Notes: generated from the sequence alone by a model not told the origin. A stretch of DNA of 64,000 bases from Steinernema hermaphroditum (GCA_030435675.1 CM059625.1:16244001-16308000), one strand, 5' to 3'; shown: positions 1 through 12,313, counted from the stretch's first letter. A program made the numbers and translations.

Positions 1-420
1 GGTAAATTTTCCACTCATACAGCAGACAGTTGAAATATTAAGCATATCCAACAAATCATCTCCTCTTGTCTTTCACGAATTTTGGCCTGAACTGGCATAG
101 AAATGCCATTGAGTCCATGTCAATCTTCTTGGCATGCAATTCTTTAGTGATGACATACAATCTGTTCAACAAGTTCTACATGTCGTTGAAACTTTTGAAA
201 TTAGTGTGTGCTCGATTAAGCTTGGTTAGTTCCAATAATCACTCTATTATTGCCTTATCTTTGCTTGAGTAACTCCATGACTGGCTGAGATTTACTTTCA
301 TCGCTCATTTTCTGAGGATTCCAGAAGATAGTGGAACTTCTCTTTGTTCGATATTGATTTAGATGCTAGTTGACTTTGGAACAAGCTTCAAAAATTGTCC
401 CAGTTTGGAACAATTATTGG
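1..420 (-). other. Unassigned; possible gag-like retroelement debris
   Basis: No intact gene is visible. On the minus strand a broken reading frame around 60-230 has a helical, polar composition that could be a decayed gag-like segment of the BEL/Pao element whose pol pieces lie at 613-925, but stop codons interrupt it and the resemblance is weak. A phrase with gggacaattattacaacaattc near 1000 partly resembles one at 395-435, suggesting repeat-derived flanks. Treat this as probable transposon-derived sequence without a usable gene. Confidence 0.2.
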
Positions 421-612
421 GACAATTCACCACATATTTATACATAGTAAACCAAAAAGAACGAGACTGGGATCTTTGTCGACGAAGTACTGTCCATAAC
501 CGTCGACGTAGGGAAAGATAAGTTCTACAGCTCACGTCGCTTCTAATTCCGACGAGCTGAATCAGTTATTCTAAGGGACAGAAGCCAGTCCCCGATTTCA
601 TCAAAGTCTTAG

Positions 613-925
613 TAATCGGCTGGAACTTGAAAATCACAGTCTTCACATCCAGCTCTCGTATCCGAAGGGATTCGAATCATGGACCAAGCGAACCGTCCTC
701 CAAACCATCGTCCGTTTCCAGGATCCCGTTGGACATGTGACCTACATTGGATAAAATCCAACAAAACAGAGCAACACTTCGTCCAGAACCGCTTTAAAGT
801 CATTCGAGAAGCGAAGGACTCTACACTTTGTCATTTATCTACCAATTCCAACCGACATCGGAAGTCGACGAATCGCACCGCGGAAATTGGCACCCGGCAA
901 ACTCACGTGGAAAGGACCGGAATGA
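613..925 (+). mobile_element. Degenerate BEL/Pao LTR-retrotransposon pol remnant
   Basis: Three short plus-strand blocks in changing frames resemble consecutive parts of a BEL/Pao polyprotein. At about 655-750 a frame reads SYPKGFESWTKRTVLQT then QDPVGHVTY, like the 'kr.vLq..a..yDPlG...p' connection between reverse transcriptase and RNase H. At about 769-825, in another frame, EQHFVQNRFKVIREAKD resembles the 'vFV.NRv.eIr' part of RNase H. At about 831-920, shifted again, PTDIGSRRIAPRKLAPGKL followed by TWKGPE resembles the 'PadigTRG.sp.eL....LWwkGPeWL' block before integrase. Most of the RNase H domain between the first two blocks is missing, and stops and frameshifts separate all three. This is an inactive fossil; no LTRs or protease are recognisable. 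The family assignment is from remembered motif patterns, not a search. Confidence 0.7.
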
Positions 926-1218
926 CCACAAGAGCCCCTCGTAAACCCTCCAATCACCCACGAATACAGGAGAGGTGTCCCACATTGGCACAAGTTGGGA
1001 CAATTATTACAACAATTCGCTATACATTCAACGTATTCACATACAGCATGCCACAAACGCAGTAAAATACCTTATACAATCAGTGACTACCGTGCGTCTC
1101 CGCCTCCTTACGCTGTACATGCCCTGCAAGAGGCGGAGAGGAGGACTTCGTTCCGGCTGCAGCCTTTTCGAGCTTCTTTTCCAGCATATCTAAATAGCGT
1201 TGCTGATGGTTGTCACCG

Positions 1219-1680
1219 TCAGTGGTAGCGGAACATCTTTTTGATGTTGATGTATGTATCGCTCTTGGTGACATTTGCTACTTCTTCGAGACAGCGGTAT
1301 CCGACGTTGTGGTCGATGAGCGACACGATGTTCGAGAAAAAAATCTTCCACAACGTAGTTTGCAACGGAACGCTGGCGCTTTTTAACATGCTAATGATAA
1401 CAGTTTTTTTCTCCTTCGACGCTTCATAGAAGCTAACAACATCTGAAACGAGAACCAACATTGACAAGTCAATTGGCAAAACGCTTACCTTTATCATTGA
1501 GAGCAATGAAGTTCGCTTCCATATTATTGTCCCTATTCTTGTTTAAATCCCTGTCGGCTGAAATTCGTCACTCAAATTTAACACTTTTCGTAAAAGCACT
1601 AACCATGGTCACGCAATTTCTGCCATACTGTATTGAGCACATCCTCATCCGCACTTAGCAACAGCCGAATGCACTCAAGC
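1219..1680 (-). CDS. 3' end of an unidentified spliced gene (three exons, 5' end not found)
   Basis: Three minus-strand exons join cleanly: up to 1604 (donor ATG|GTTAGTG), 1489-1557 (acceptor aatttcag, donor AAAG|GTAAGC) and 1219-1442 (acceptor cgtttcag, stop TGA at 1219). Phases agree across both introns (46 and 53 nt). The protein reads as an alpha-helical, repeat-like segment, beginning ECIRLLLSADEDVLNTVWQK and ending NIKKMFRYH; hydrophobic spacing suggests ARM/HEAT-like helices but no family is recognised. Upstream of about 1680 an in-frame stop appears and the acceptor is poor, so the 5' exons are missing, distant, or the gene is truncated. It lies next to a retrotransposon fossil, which fits a broken gene. 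It could be an active gene's tail or a pseudogene. Confidence 0.5.
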
Positions 1681-2734
1681 ACTCAAGTTTCCATCGAATG
1701 AAGCTCTAAAGAGTTTAGAGATGAACGGTTAGTCCAACACGCTAACGCGACAATAGAAATCACTCAAATGAACGCGATAAAGCAACCGAACCAAAGAAAC
1801 AGCTGCTGATTTGCAGCACGCGGTCTTATTCCGTTTTCTCCTTTGCCCGTTTCATTAATGGGAGAGACGGAGAGCGGTCGCTATCCTAGACAGCATAGAC
1901 AACACGCAGACAAGTACGGTGACCAATCGCGGTGAGACTCAGACAAACATTGAACACAGAATCAATGCGTGTGGTCAGCACGCAACAATTATATCCAGCA
2001 GTCGAACTGAGCAGTCGAATGAGAGGCTGGGGTTTCCTGAGAGAGATCTGCCTGCTTCTCCCGCTTTTTTTTGCCTTGAAAGCACCGTAATTACGGTACT
2101 TACCAGTTTTGTTTCATCCTGTTACTAGTGGAAAAGAAAAATTGCGAAGTGGCCTAGTTGAAGTGCTTTCAGGTTAAGCATTGAGATTACATTGGTATGC
2201 TCATTGTCGCCGTCAGCGCCACCTTGACTATGAACGACGCTTTAGACTGCTGGTTTTGCTGTGAACGAATGAAATTTGAGATCACGTGGTGCAACCGTCA
2301 ATTATGCGCGATTTGGCATAATCTGCGCGAGTAAATGTGGATCGGGTTCAGTCCTTCCAGCTTGCTTTAGTCCTTTAATCTCGTTCATCGCTAAACAGTC
2401 ACTAAGTGGTACTGGCTCACACAGGATTCATTCTATTCGACGCGAAGCACTCTGAATCGTTCTGCTGTCAGTGCCGTACACGTTCTCTTAATCGTTATCG
2501 TTCTCTTTATGTACAAACAGTAGGTGGTCAACACACCTTACTTTACTTTATTCGCAACAATCTCAGCATATCAGCCAAACAAATATAAAAATGAACGGAA
2601 AAAATGGCTACTGTGTTTTATAGAAAAGGTACGTAGTGAATGAAACCATTTAGACGCTTTCATTCTGAACACGCTGAAGAACGTGTCTAGCGAACCTGAA
2701 TAGCCCAGGTTTATGTATGCAAGCAATTGCAAAT
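1681..2734. other. Intergenic, nothing recognised
   Basis: Only short open frames without supporting splice sites or codon bias. No RNA gene or mobile-element end was seen. Confidence 0.5.
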
Positions 2735-4308
2735 CTACCCTGTCTTGGGATCTGTCTTCATCACAACAACGAATCGTCCGTCCTCTTCCTCTTCCTCGTC
2801 CTCATGCTTTCTCTTTCCGTGTCCACGAAGAGTTTTCGGAGCCAAGAGAAGATCAGCTGCCTCTAGAGACTTCTGTACTGCAGCCATACGTTTTCGCCGC
2901 TTCGAAGTTGCCGTGGTAGCCTCCATGTCATCTTCAGAATCGGAGCTGCAATCAAATGATACACCTTTACATAGACTATGTACGTTCAACAGTGACATTG
3001 TATATAAAAATGTTTGCAAAATGCGTCAAGGCGCTTTGAAAATAATTCGAATTGACATCACCCAGTATTAAAGAACATATTATAGTTTTCCATTAATCGG
3101 ACGTGTCGCAAAAAAACTACTTACGCTTCCTCGAGATTATCATATGCCGAGGGGAACTTCATCGTGGTTACTCTTATTCCTTCCTCGCCTGCTTTAAAAA
3201 CCGGCAAGACCATTCTGCCATCCTCACGGAGTCCAGGGTTGTTCACACAGTTGTCGAGGATAACTGGATGAATCCCTTCCTTCGCCTGGTATTCGGCATC
3301 TAGCGCCTCGATGGCTTGAAGCGTCTCTAGAGCGCTAGCAAGCTCCTCATCTGTGTACCACGACATGTGATTACAGTAGGTGTCTGGGATTCTGCGAACA
3401 GAAGGAAGCTCATTTTCGGGCTGAGTTGTCTTTGTCGTTTCTTCACATTCCCATTGCGGAGAGGGTGGACGCTGATATGTCCTATACAACGACAGGATGA
3501 GAACGCGGGCTGGAACTTACCAGAAAGTTGAGCGATTTGTCGAAGTGTTTGATGTGGGTGTCGATCGCAAATTCCACGAATTCGAAGATCTGCCACTTCC
3601 AGGATTTGGCGTCTCTTCGGGACTGTCTGACGGTAATGCGTACAACCGTGCTCGGCTAGGCAACGGTGGAGCTGCTGCTCCGCGAGATTGGTTGAGAAGC
3701 CTGCTGGCCCAGTTAGTCGACACACCTCTGTTCCAGTCATGCGACAGTCGGGGGATCGGTGGATTTGGTGCGGCACCATTTAGCGGATACGATAAGTCAG
3801 GGTTCCACTGACTTAAGTGCGAGCTGGTGTCGCCGACGATGTTCAACAACCCGCTATTCCCCTGTCCAAGTGCCAGACCATTCGCCGATCCCGTATTTCG
3901 CCAACGCAGTGGATCAGTCACCCTCTGGTTCACTGACGTACCAGTCGTCAAATGCGGCATCAACGTGTTTGACGCTGGATAGTTCGCAAACTGGCTCGAC
4001 GTTACGCCGCTCCACTGATTGGCGGCATCTTGGCTCCGGGTGGTGAATGCATAGAATGGATTGGACGAAAGGCACGCAAGTTCATAACTGCTCAGCTGTC
4101 CACCATTCAACAACACAGACCACCATCCTCTATGCATCCGGGAGTTCCACGAAGTTGGGATTTCATTCCAGTGGTCCGGCGATACATTATTCCACTCATA
4201 CGGCGTTGCATTGTTGTAGGGATTAGACATGATCTGGAATTCGAAGGTGTAGCGTTGGTATTTCACGTCATCGCAGTTCCGTGACTCGCTTAGCCTCATT
4301 TTATACAT
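2735..4308 (-). CDS. Three-exon gene for an unrecognised Asn/Ser/Trp-rich protein with an acidic-basic tail
   Basis: Exons 3521-4308, 3125-3481 and 2735-2945 join in phase (donors CTG|GTAAGTT and AAGC|GTAAGTA; acceptors ttgtatag and gattgcag; introns 39 and 179 nt), giving 451 residues from the first ATG. A second in-frame ATG at 4230 follows a good acceptor-like ttccag and may be the real start after trans-splicing (425 residues). The N-terminal part is low in charge and rich in Asn, Ser and Trp (for example PYEWNNVSPDHWNEIPTSW). The middle exon has a helical acidic segment around TDEELASALETLQAIEALD. The tail has an SDSEDD acidic patch, an NLS-like KRRKR and a run EDEEEEED. This fits an intrinsically disordered nuclear protein. 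No domain family was recognised and function is unknown. Confidence 0.75.
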
Positions 4309-6284
4309 TCAAAGAGCTGGCGTCATCAACGTCTAGCGCCCTGCCTCTAGATTACATCATTGCTCTAGCGTATTCGAACGCCCCTCACATAGGCACACAT
4401 ACTTCACACCCACGCATTTCCACATCGCAGGACCACGATAGCAGAAAACAGGTTTTAGTCGCCTATCAAGACCGCTCCGCCTTCCACCGTATCCGTCGTC
4501 TCAATTCACAAACAACCCAAGCCTAGACTACGCAACGTCCGCCAAGCACAGAATTCTCAGGAAATTGACTAATCGACTGAGTATCAAGCGCCAAGCAAGC
4601 TTTAGACAGATTCGGTTTGCCATTAAAAAATAACACCTCTGACGTTGATGTCCGTGTTTATGGGGTCGCTGCCATTTCCGTGTGTGCCTAACGAGATCCG
4701 ATATGTTAATTAACACTCCGATCTTGCGTGTTCACTCTGCTTGTTCGCAGTTCTATTGCATTGGTTTATATAACTGAGCTCACGTAAATCTGCTTGATGA
4801 TAGTACTGAGACCTAGTATACAAAGGCAGCGGTGAATAACGCAGGGTATAATGATAAGGATTAAGGATAATCCTCACGTTGTTAACAAAGCGCAAAAAAA
4901 ATGCTTGAGCCGTCAACGAACTATGCTCGCTTTAAACCGCCGGGACAATGGAGTGAAATTTAGGATTCCCATGAACTCTTATGAATTGCTAATTGAAAAC
5001 AATTACATGAACAAGAAAACCGGACGGAGTGGCACACACTCACACGGCAAGCGAGAGGTGTGTCGGCGACCTCGTTCCTCGCGCCGTTGCCGAAGTAACT
5101 CGGCGCGGAAGCCGGCGTCTCCTTACGGGATGTGCATCACAGCATGCTCTATGAGGCGATGAAGCAAGTTGATAGTGGAAAAACAATTCTTTCTAATTGA
5201 CGTCTCAGACGAATATAATCAGAGAGCGGCCAAGTGAAATACGGCACAGACAGGCATATATCACGGTGTGAGCGGCGAGACGATGCTTGGGTTTTATGTG
5301 AATTCAGATTTAAGGAAAATGCGCTCTAATTTGGTGAGAAAGAGGAGAGATCACGGCTTCTTTTTTATTCGCTTGTTTATAAGAGTGAGCACAGTCTAAC
5401 CAGCGCTCCCACTTGGCATAGAGGGCTCAGGTAGTCTAATAAATACGATTGCAATACACGAAGTTTAACGTGAGCGGGAATTCGGGGAAATTTCGCGAAA
5501 GAAAAGAGAGGCATCTCCAAGTTTTACAGTGTCCTGAATGTCAAAATCCCAATAGACGCTCTTATAATCGTGTCCATGCTGGAAGTGACAGAAATACATG
5601 TCAATGAGACAGTATCATGACAGAAATCTAGCCATTTGGGTGGTACTATCTTGCGTTCAGCGAACTAATTGACTTTCTCCAGAGGAATAAAGGATCTAAA
5701 TGCTTGAAACAACGGAATAATAACGGAAATAGGACCGTAGGTGAACGGTAAGTTGAAGTGACGCATGGACTGCTACCTCCTCCTACTTCAAAAGCTTTTA
5801 TTATGACATTTTGTAGCCGTCTATGTTTTCGCTTTCTCATAATGGCTAGTAGAAAGCAGCCCACACAAACTGCTTTATTGGTAAAATACTACAAAAAAAA
5901 GTATGATTTTCGGATCCACGTCTTGATGTTTACGTTGAGGATCGGTACGTGGATGAGACCATGCACGCGAGAAGAATACACCGTTACGCAAAATTAGACA
6001 AACAACATAACACAACGAGAAGATGTTACTACTAAGAACAGAAGTAGAGATCAAGACCGATCTATACTTTTAAACAAACATGAGGAACGTCGCATGATTA
6101 AGTCAGTTTAGGAAGGGATACACCAGAACGGTTAAGGACATCTGAGACAAAATAGTAAGCATAAAAATGCCATTTAAAGTATTGGATTATTGGAACTACA
6201 AGCGAAAAGCTCAAATTACGTGGCCTAAGCTGCCAAAGAAACATGTGTATATGAATTGAAGAAGGGGTACTACACAAGTCTAGT
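4309..6284. other. Intergenic spacer between two minus-strand genes
   Basis: No convincing exon on either strand. A GC-rich patch at about 5030-5160 could belong to the promoter of the downstream minus-strand gene, but no TATA box or defined site was identified. Confidence 0.5.
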
Positions 6285-9200
6285 CTAGTCGACGGTTTGA
6301 GTTTCGCTGGACGTGCGTGTCTTGGTATCCGTGGCCCAAACGTATTCCATAGCTCTAAACACTAAAAGGTAAAGCACAAGTTTTCTACTGAGGTTATACG
6401 TTGCGTAAGTCGTAGGATCGTCCCGCCGCGCTGCGTCTTCCATTTCGAACACATTGGCTCTAAAATTATAACTTCCAGGCACCGTTCAGTAGCAAAAGTA
6501 TTGTACCTGGCAGAATGGAGTTCGTTCTTATCAAACTCCAGCTTCTGGATCGAACGAGTGAGCTCGACAACTGCATGCTCCGCCTTGATTTTCTCCATGG
6601 CATCGCTAAAAGAAAATGTGTAGAATACAAGAACGCACTCGTTTTTTTTTGTGCTGTAGTTTTAGTGAAAACTCTGTGTGACCCAATTCCAGTAACTTAC
6701 CCCTTTCTAATCTGATCGCATCCCATATAAATCTTATTGCGCACGCTGTGCTGTCGAAGGCGGTTGTACTTCTGAAGGGCCCTCCATTTTTGATCACGAA
6801 CTTTGTTGAGTAGTCTATTAATTTCGGCTGCTTAGACCTGAAGGGTTTTCACACTTACCGTTTATATACTCCCGAATCCAGGAATTTCTGAAGATCCGCT
6901 GAATGTCCGGTCGTGCTGGGGGGATCCCTAAATATGGACATGCATTTTGATAGTTTTAACTGATTCGCAAAATACTTACGCAGTCTGAAGTCTGGGAATT
7001 CCCGAAGGGCGCGCCTGTGTTGCCAATTGATTAGTAACCGGATGCTGAATAGCCCTACAAAGGTTGAATTGTATGTGATGTTTTGCAATCTCTAATTATG
7101 CGAGTGGTTTCTATAAATCACAAGATTCCGTCTACCGACGCTCTTAAGATAAGGGGAGGAAACATACACATTCTGAGGCTGAGCACATGGAGCAGCAGAT
7201 GGTTGAGGCTGTTCAGGTACGGTGACAAGGGGCACCGCAACGTGGGCCGAACGGTCAATCTTCGGAAGTCTCATTTGCACACGACGACTAAAATTGTACG
7301 TGCATGTTAAATAATTAGGCCGAATAGCCACGAGCGCTTAGCGCGAGACTATTTAGAAGTTATGAGGAGTGCTTTTTGAACAGTGTTGGTTTGTATACCG
7401 CCTTAAACAAGCTTACAGAAGTCGGCCGAACTCGTCCTCATCCTCTTCGCTTGAGCTTGACTCGCTTGAATCACTAGATTCATCTTCGCTGCCGGGTGGT
7501 GCGGCGCGTCTGAATGGTTGACGGCCTGACATTGAAACGTAGTTGCGTTGACGCCTGAAATGAATTTGGTATCGTAGAAGAGTTTTTTAGGTTTGGGACA
7601 CTGCATGAAAGAAGTGCCAGTGATGTTTGCACTGATACTCTCCGATTTGTCCGGATATGACTCTCTGTTTGGGAATACAGTTTGATCGACCTACCTTTGA
7701 TACACCGCTCGAGGAGCGAGTGTCGGCTGTGCGCTCGCCAAATCAGATTCCTCGGCCTGTTCCATAGGTGGCGTCCTGCAACTTTCGGCATTATGTATAA
7801 AACCAAAAACGAGGTATTCCACTCTATGAAAAAAACGTTGAAGCCACTGACTACACTTGGTACATGCAAACACAACTATTCTGTGGAGATCAGGGAATTG
7901 AAGGCATGAAAAATAGAAAAATCCTTACGGTTGGTGCTGCGCAGGGCTTTCAGACAATGATGCCCAATTCAGTCTCGTCGGAGCCTGGTCTTGCTCCTGT
8001 TGCGCAGCCAATTGGCCGACCGCAACAGCGATAAGTGTGTCGACAGGTGTGGGAGTATTTCGGCTCATTCTATAATGACTGCCGATGTTTAAGGAAGGTT
8101 TTCGAATTTGTGAATAAACTCTCAGAAGAAACGTTGCTGTGTGGAACGAAATATTATTTTTCATCGGTTTGTTATCAATGGTAGGAACGAGGGAACTTAC
8201 GGTCGTTTACCACGAGGTTGAGTAGCACCCCGCCTTTGACGATCCTGTGCTTCATCCGCCGAAGCATCAGGTGTCTCGGCAGAAGGTTCACGGGGCGATG
8301 GGCGTCGACCTCGCGGACGCAAAGCACGTCTTTGAGGGTTCCTAGCGCGCTCACTGTCTGGAGTGGATGAGTCCGGTGTGGGAGCAGGAAGATCATACGG
8401 TGTTGATCTTACGCCTCGTGCTCCACTACCGCGTCGTTGAGACGTTGGAGCGACAGACTCGTCGATGGATGGTTGCGAGGACTGACGTCTTCCTCGAGGT
8501 CCTGCGTTCGAACGTCCTTGAGTAGTAGGAAGTTGCACATCATCCGGAGCGGTTGGAGCTTGAATAGCGACTGGGGCATCGTAAATACGCGTGCGCCGTC
8601 CATGGTGTGCACTAGCATGCCGTTCTGGGGACTCCTGACGGTCAACCCTAAATACGTTAGCATATGATAAAGCGCAAAAAGCAACTTTGTCAAGTCGTTG
8701 ACAAGCAGAACTAAGTAATAGAAAAAAAGGTCGAAAAATAAACGCACTGTGATGGACGCCTGCCCCGAGGCATTGTGATTCCACGCCTGTTAGCTAGGCG
8801 GGCTGATGCGCGGGTGACTGGAGGGCTAGGCTGATTGTCCGGATCCGGGAGAGGCGTTGGATCTTCGGGATGCTGAGTAGGGCTTCTAGAATCAGGTTGA
8901 TTTTCGCGTTTTTTTATGCCATGCGCAAGTTTAAGGATTGTGACGACATGCTCCTAGCCCATTTGTTATACTTCTGGCAAATTAACTTACGGTTGCCTCC
9001 CAACAAGTCTTCCTCTAGGGCGCGGAAAGTTACCCATCGGCCGTGTTACCTGACGTGATCGCAACGCAATAACCTCCTCGGGATTGCTTTGGCTACAATT
9101 AAACATCACAAGATAGTCGTCAGGCGACAGTTTAAAGTACAGATTTCTAACCATCGTTGATCGCGCAACGTTGGTCCTCAAGATCGATGTCTTTGGCACT

Positions 9201-9772
9201 AGAACGCACAAAAGTCTGTTTATGAACGTGTTTACATCAACGCGAGTACAATAATAAAATCACGACCGAAATTTAAAAAGAGATACACACCCTCTCGGCA
9301 CTTTCCTCCAAAGCGAAAACAGGGGCGAATGGCTCTCAAAAAGTCGATAAGGGCATGCGGCTGCGCGGCCACGCTCTCCACCCGCCCAGTAAACAACGTG
9401 GATGACTGGCAATAGATGGCACTAGCTCAGGATAACCCTTCATAGCAGGATGCGACAGAACCCCGTCTTCAAATGGTCGGACTCACGGAGTGGAAACAGG
9501 CGCAGCCCTTCAAAGGGGCGGATCGGCACCGCGTCGCACCTTTCCTGGAGTACGGTATGAGGCACGAAGTAGCACGTAACCGACCGTCTTGCTGGAAGCG
9601 CACCTCGACGAGTGATCGGCCGCGCAAATTTTATTGCATGTTGCCCTTCGTCTATATTTAGAACAGCTATAGGTAAAAGTGCATCCGCCCTTCGCCGCCG
9701 CATTCCGCATCGGTCTTTGTCCATATTAGCATATTTTGATGAAATAAAGACGACATAGCACCTCACGACCAT
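6285..9772 (-). CDS. Thirteen-exon gene: Arg/Pro/Ser-rich disordered protein with C-terminal coiled coil
   Basis: Exons on the minus strand are 9487-9772, 8991-9198, 8748-8885, 8201-8647, 7929-8069, 7695-7775, 7417-7554, 7136-7287, 6980-7054, 6859-6927, 6701-6827, 6507-6605 and 6285-6459. All junctions are GT-AG, phases match throughout, and the sum is 2136 nt (711 residues plus stop). Residues 1-160 hold a more ordered region (for example VRNLYFKLSPDDYLVMF). Residues about 150-410 are disordered and repeat a PRGR-type motif (PRPRGRL, MPRGRRPS, GPRGRRQS, RPRGRRPS, QPRGKRP). An acidic serine run (SSESSSSEEDEDE) follows near 460-475. From about 500 a folded-looking segment (QHRRALREFPDFRLRIP) leads into a coiled coil at about 575-665 (NRLLNKVRDQKWRALQKYNR). 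The repeated RGR and SR motifs suggest nucleic-acid or chromatin binding, but this is inference and no family was recognised. The ATG at 9724 is an alternative start. Confidence 0.8.
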
Positions 9773-11521
9773 GGGAAGAGGGTTGTATTACAAATACACA
9801 CGCTAACCATCCACTGAGTGGCTGAAATCAGCGCGGGAGTCCATCAATTAGTGCGACGAGCAAATAGAGGAAATACACTTAGGGCAACCAGGTGACATTC
9901 GCCTCGAATACTGATTTTCCTTGTGTGCAGCTGAAGGATTATAAATCCGCTAAGTATCAGAGGTGCACACCCGGTACCCTGGCCGGAGATTGGTAATCCA
10001 CCAAAGAGAGACCCTCAATGGAGGAATATACCGATGCATAGCATACTCGCTGACGGAGTGGATTTACATTTTGAGCCTGCATAGAATGGTTCCATGAATG
10101 ACTTGCAAGATGAATCCGCCCGTCCGCACCCAACAAGGATGAGAAAAACACACTATGAGGTACAACGGAGGCCGGAACGACGGCGCCGCATCGACCGCAT
10201 CTGCGCCAGACGCACCCTCTTCACGCGCACACACGCCCATAAACAGCACGTCGGTGTATGGCAGCCAAGTCGCCAAGATCAAACCCGAGGCGCCGCCAAG
10301 ACGATCCTAAGTGTTTGGATGGCAAATGTGATAAGAGGAGCGCAGCTCTCTGTCCTCGATATAGATGCGATCCGAAAACTTATAAACACTGCAGATCCTT
10401 TATCTCTTTGAGCAAAGGCAACGTGCAGCGACTTGGGCGCACGTGAGCTGTAAACCAAGGATGTCGCTGCCACATCCAAAACAATCCTGGCACAGTATCA
10501 CGAGGGAGTGCACGTTGGGGCCCGCGTGAGGTGACAGCGGCGGGCGTGGAATATTGATTTTCTTAGCAACTCACATCAGCTTAAGGGATTGTCTTGCGCT
10601 ACAACGCAATCCATACCTTTTTAAGCGACCATATATATTCTTTATTATGTAACAGAGGAGATACGAAGCTAAACAATATGATTGATTCACAATTAATATA
10701 ATCGATAAAATAGAGAGCAGCACATGAACGGTGAAACAATCGCTCAGAAATTGGCAATTGCCTAAACGCGCTTACAAAACGAAAGGTAATGGCCCAACGT
10801 GTGTCTCAAAACGGCTACATTGCCGACGAGATAGTGAACATCAGGGAATACACGATAAACATATTGCAAGAGAAAAGAGTAAATGAAAAAGATGGACGGA
10901 AGAAGAACACTGAGGGTGTTTGGCATAGGGAAACATGCGTGGAAAAGTTGACGATTATCATTACAGGAAACTCTTTGTTTTGTCTCGAAGAATGAAGCTA
11001 CTACGCGACTAACCATTGGCAGCAGTGATCACCATCATGTCCAAATTCAGTCGAAAACAATCGGTTAAAGCTGTGTAAATACGCTAACAATTTAATAAGA
11101 GACAAATACCCAACTACTGAGCATGAAAATATGTGTGAAAACGTGTTCAAAAAACGGTTGACTGGCCAGTAAAAGAGACGTTTGTTGAAAGAGCATCCGG
11201 CGATTGATGAATCTGGTTAGAATTTGTGAGCAACGCTGCTCTATGCGACGTGTGAAACGCAGAAAACGATGCTTATCCGAATTATACATTTGCAAATAAT
11301 AACAATTAACAAAGACGCTAAAAGAATGGAGGCCTCTATGGAGAGAAATCAGCTGAAAACGATTGAATTTAAAGCATTGTCGGAGGGGCTAAACGTATGA
11401 AGACATGTAATAGGTAGGAGGAACAGGGTGCATGTGCACACCTTCAGCGCAAAGGGACGAGTATGCAAAGAAAGGATGTATATGATCGTTTGAGAACATA
11501 GAGCGGGATGAGTAGGCCGTG
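9773..11521. other. Spacer between the 6.3-9.8 kb gene and the Ca2+-ATPase gene
   Basis: Contains the upstream flank of the 13-exon gene and the 3' flank of the Ca2+-ATPase gene. The segment 9.9-10.5 kb is GC-richer and open in several frames on both strands without consistent splice sites. I assign no gene. Confidence 0.45.
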
Positions 11522-12313
11522 TTAGACGGATGTGACTGCTTCGCTTCCAGTTGGGACTTGCTTGGAGTGTGATCGCGATCTCGATGCTCCTGTAAAAGAG
11601 TTTGTTTAATTCGATGTACATTGGAATAATTTGGTATGCATAAGCGACTGCACAAAGCAACCTTTTAAAGCACTTCGATTATTGGAGAAACAAAAGACTG
11701 TATGTGCACTCAGTAGCGAATAAACGAATAGATAGTCAAGCTCCTATATCAAAATCGTCTTTCTCAGAACGGCTTTCATACTATTCCACTAAAAAGTTTA
11801 AGGTGGGGAAAGGGCTACAAGGCATGGTGCTGGTATTTGGGCATGACGGCTCTGCATTTTCATTCAAGGCAACCTGCCCCGAGACCATGCCTTGTGAGCC
11901 TTACATTTTCGTGCAAACCTAAGATTCACTTGACTTAGGTGCTTTTCGGTATGTTAAAAAATCTCACTGTTGTGAATTTCGCCGATTCTAGAAAAGCCTC
12001 TGTTTCAGTAGTTTCAGCATTGAAAGAGTTGCCTACTAATATACGTATTTCATAAGAAATGTTTCACAGTTTTATGCAATGAACAATTATACCGATTTTC
12101 AGAAACAACTAAGGCATTATTGAGTATGAAAGGGTTAGTGACGAACAACATACCATAAGTTCACACGAAATCGCCCAAACCCTCACCTTTGCCTTCGTGC
12201 TCGACCTGAAGCTTCAGCTGCCGACTTATCTCGCGAAGTCGCGCAGCACTGGGTCCTGATAACGACGGCTCTCTCCTGTCTAGTCCAGCCTGGAAGGCTT
12301 TGACAACTCGAAT
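11522..12313 (-). CDS. Distal alternative 3' end of the Ca2+-ATPase gene (calmodulin domain variant plus PDZ-like tail)
   Basis: Two minus-strand exons form a second terminus for the PMCA gene. Exon 12187-12313 (acceptor gttttag) starts with IRVVKAFQAGLDRREPS and runs to KLQVEHEGK; its start duplicates the function and sequence of [13 protein letters not shown] in the proximal exon 13917-14405. It joins via AAAG|GTGAGG to exon 11522-11589 (acceptor tttacag), which reads GASRSRSHSKQVPTGSEAVTSV then TAA in 2-residue-overlap-free phase. Both exons accept phase 0 from the shared exon 15740-15910, giving a 1163-residue isoform. The last residues Thr-Ser-Val fit a class I PDZ ligand, as known for vertebrate PMCA 'b' variants. 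If the 12187 donor is skipped, the exon runs on only to a TGA at 12161. The 1598-nt gap between 12313 and the proximal terminal exon means the two ends would be selected by alternative last-exon splicing and polyadenylation. Confidence 0.85.

Noticed and set aside
6859..7168. Alternative splice (donor AATGT|GTATGT) reading exons 9-10 as AIQHPVTNQLATQ... and stopping at GVYKR
   Set aside because: It cannot be continued into the coiled-coil exons. The donor GTCG|GTAGAC gives one frame through all thirteen exons and a total length divisible by three.
9015..9049. Possible 35-nt intron inside exon 2 of the 13-exon gene
   Set aside because: Reading through preserves the recurring PRGR-type motif and the frame from exon 1, so the GT...AG is probably fortuitous; a rare isoform is not excluded.
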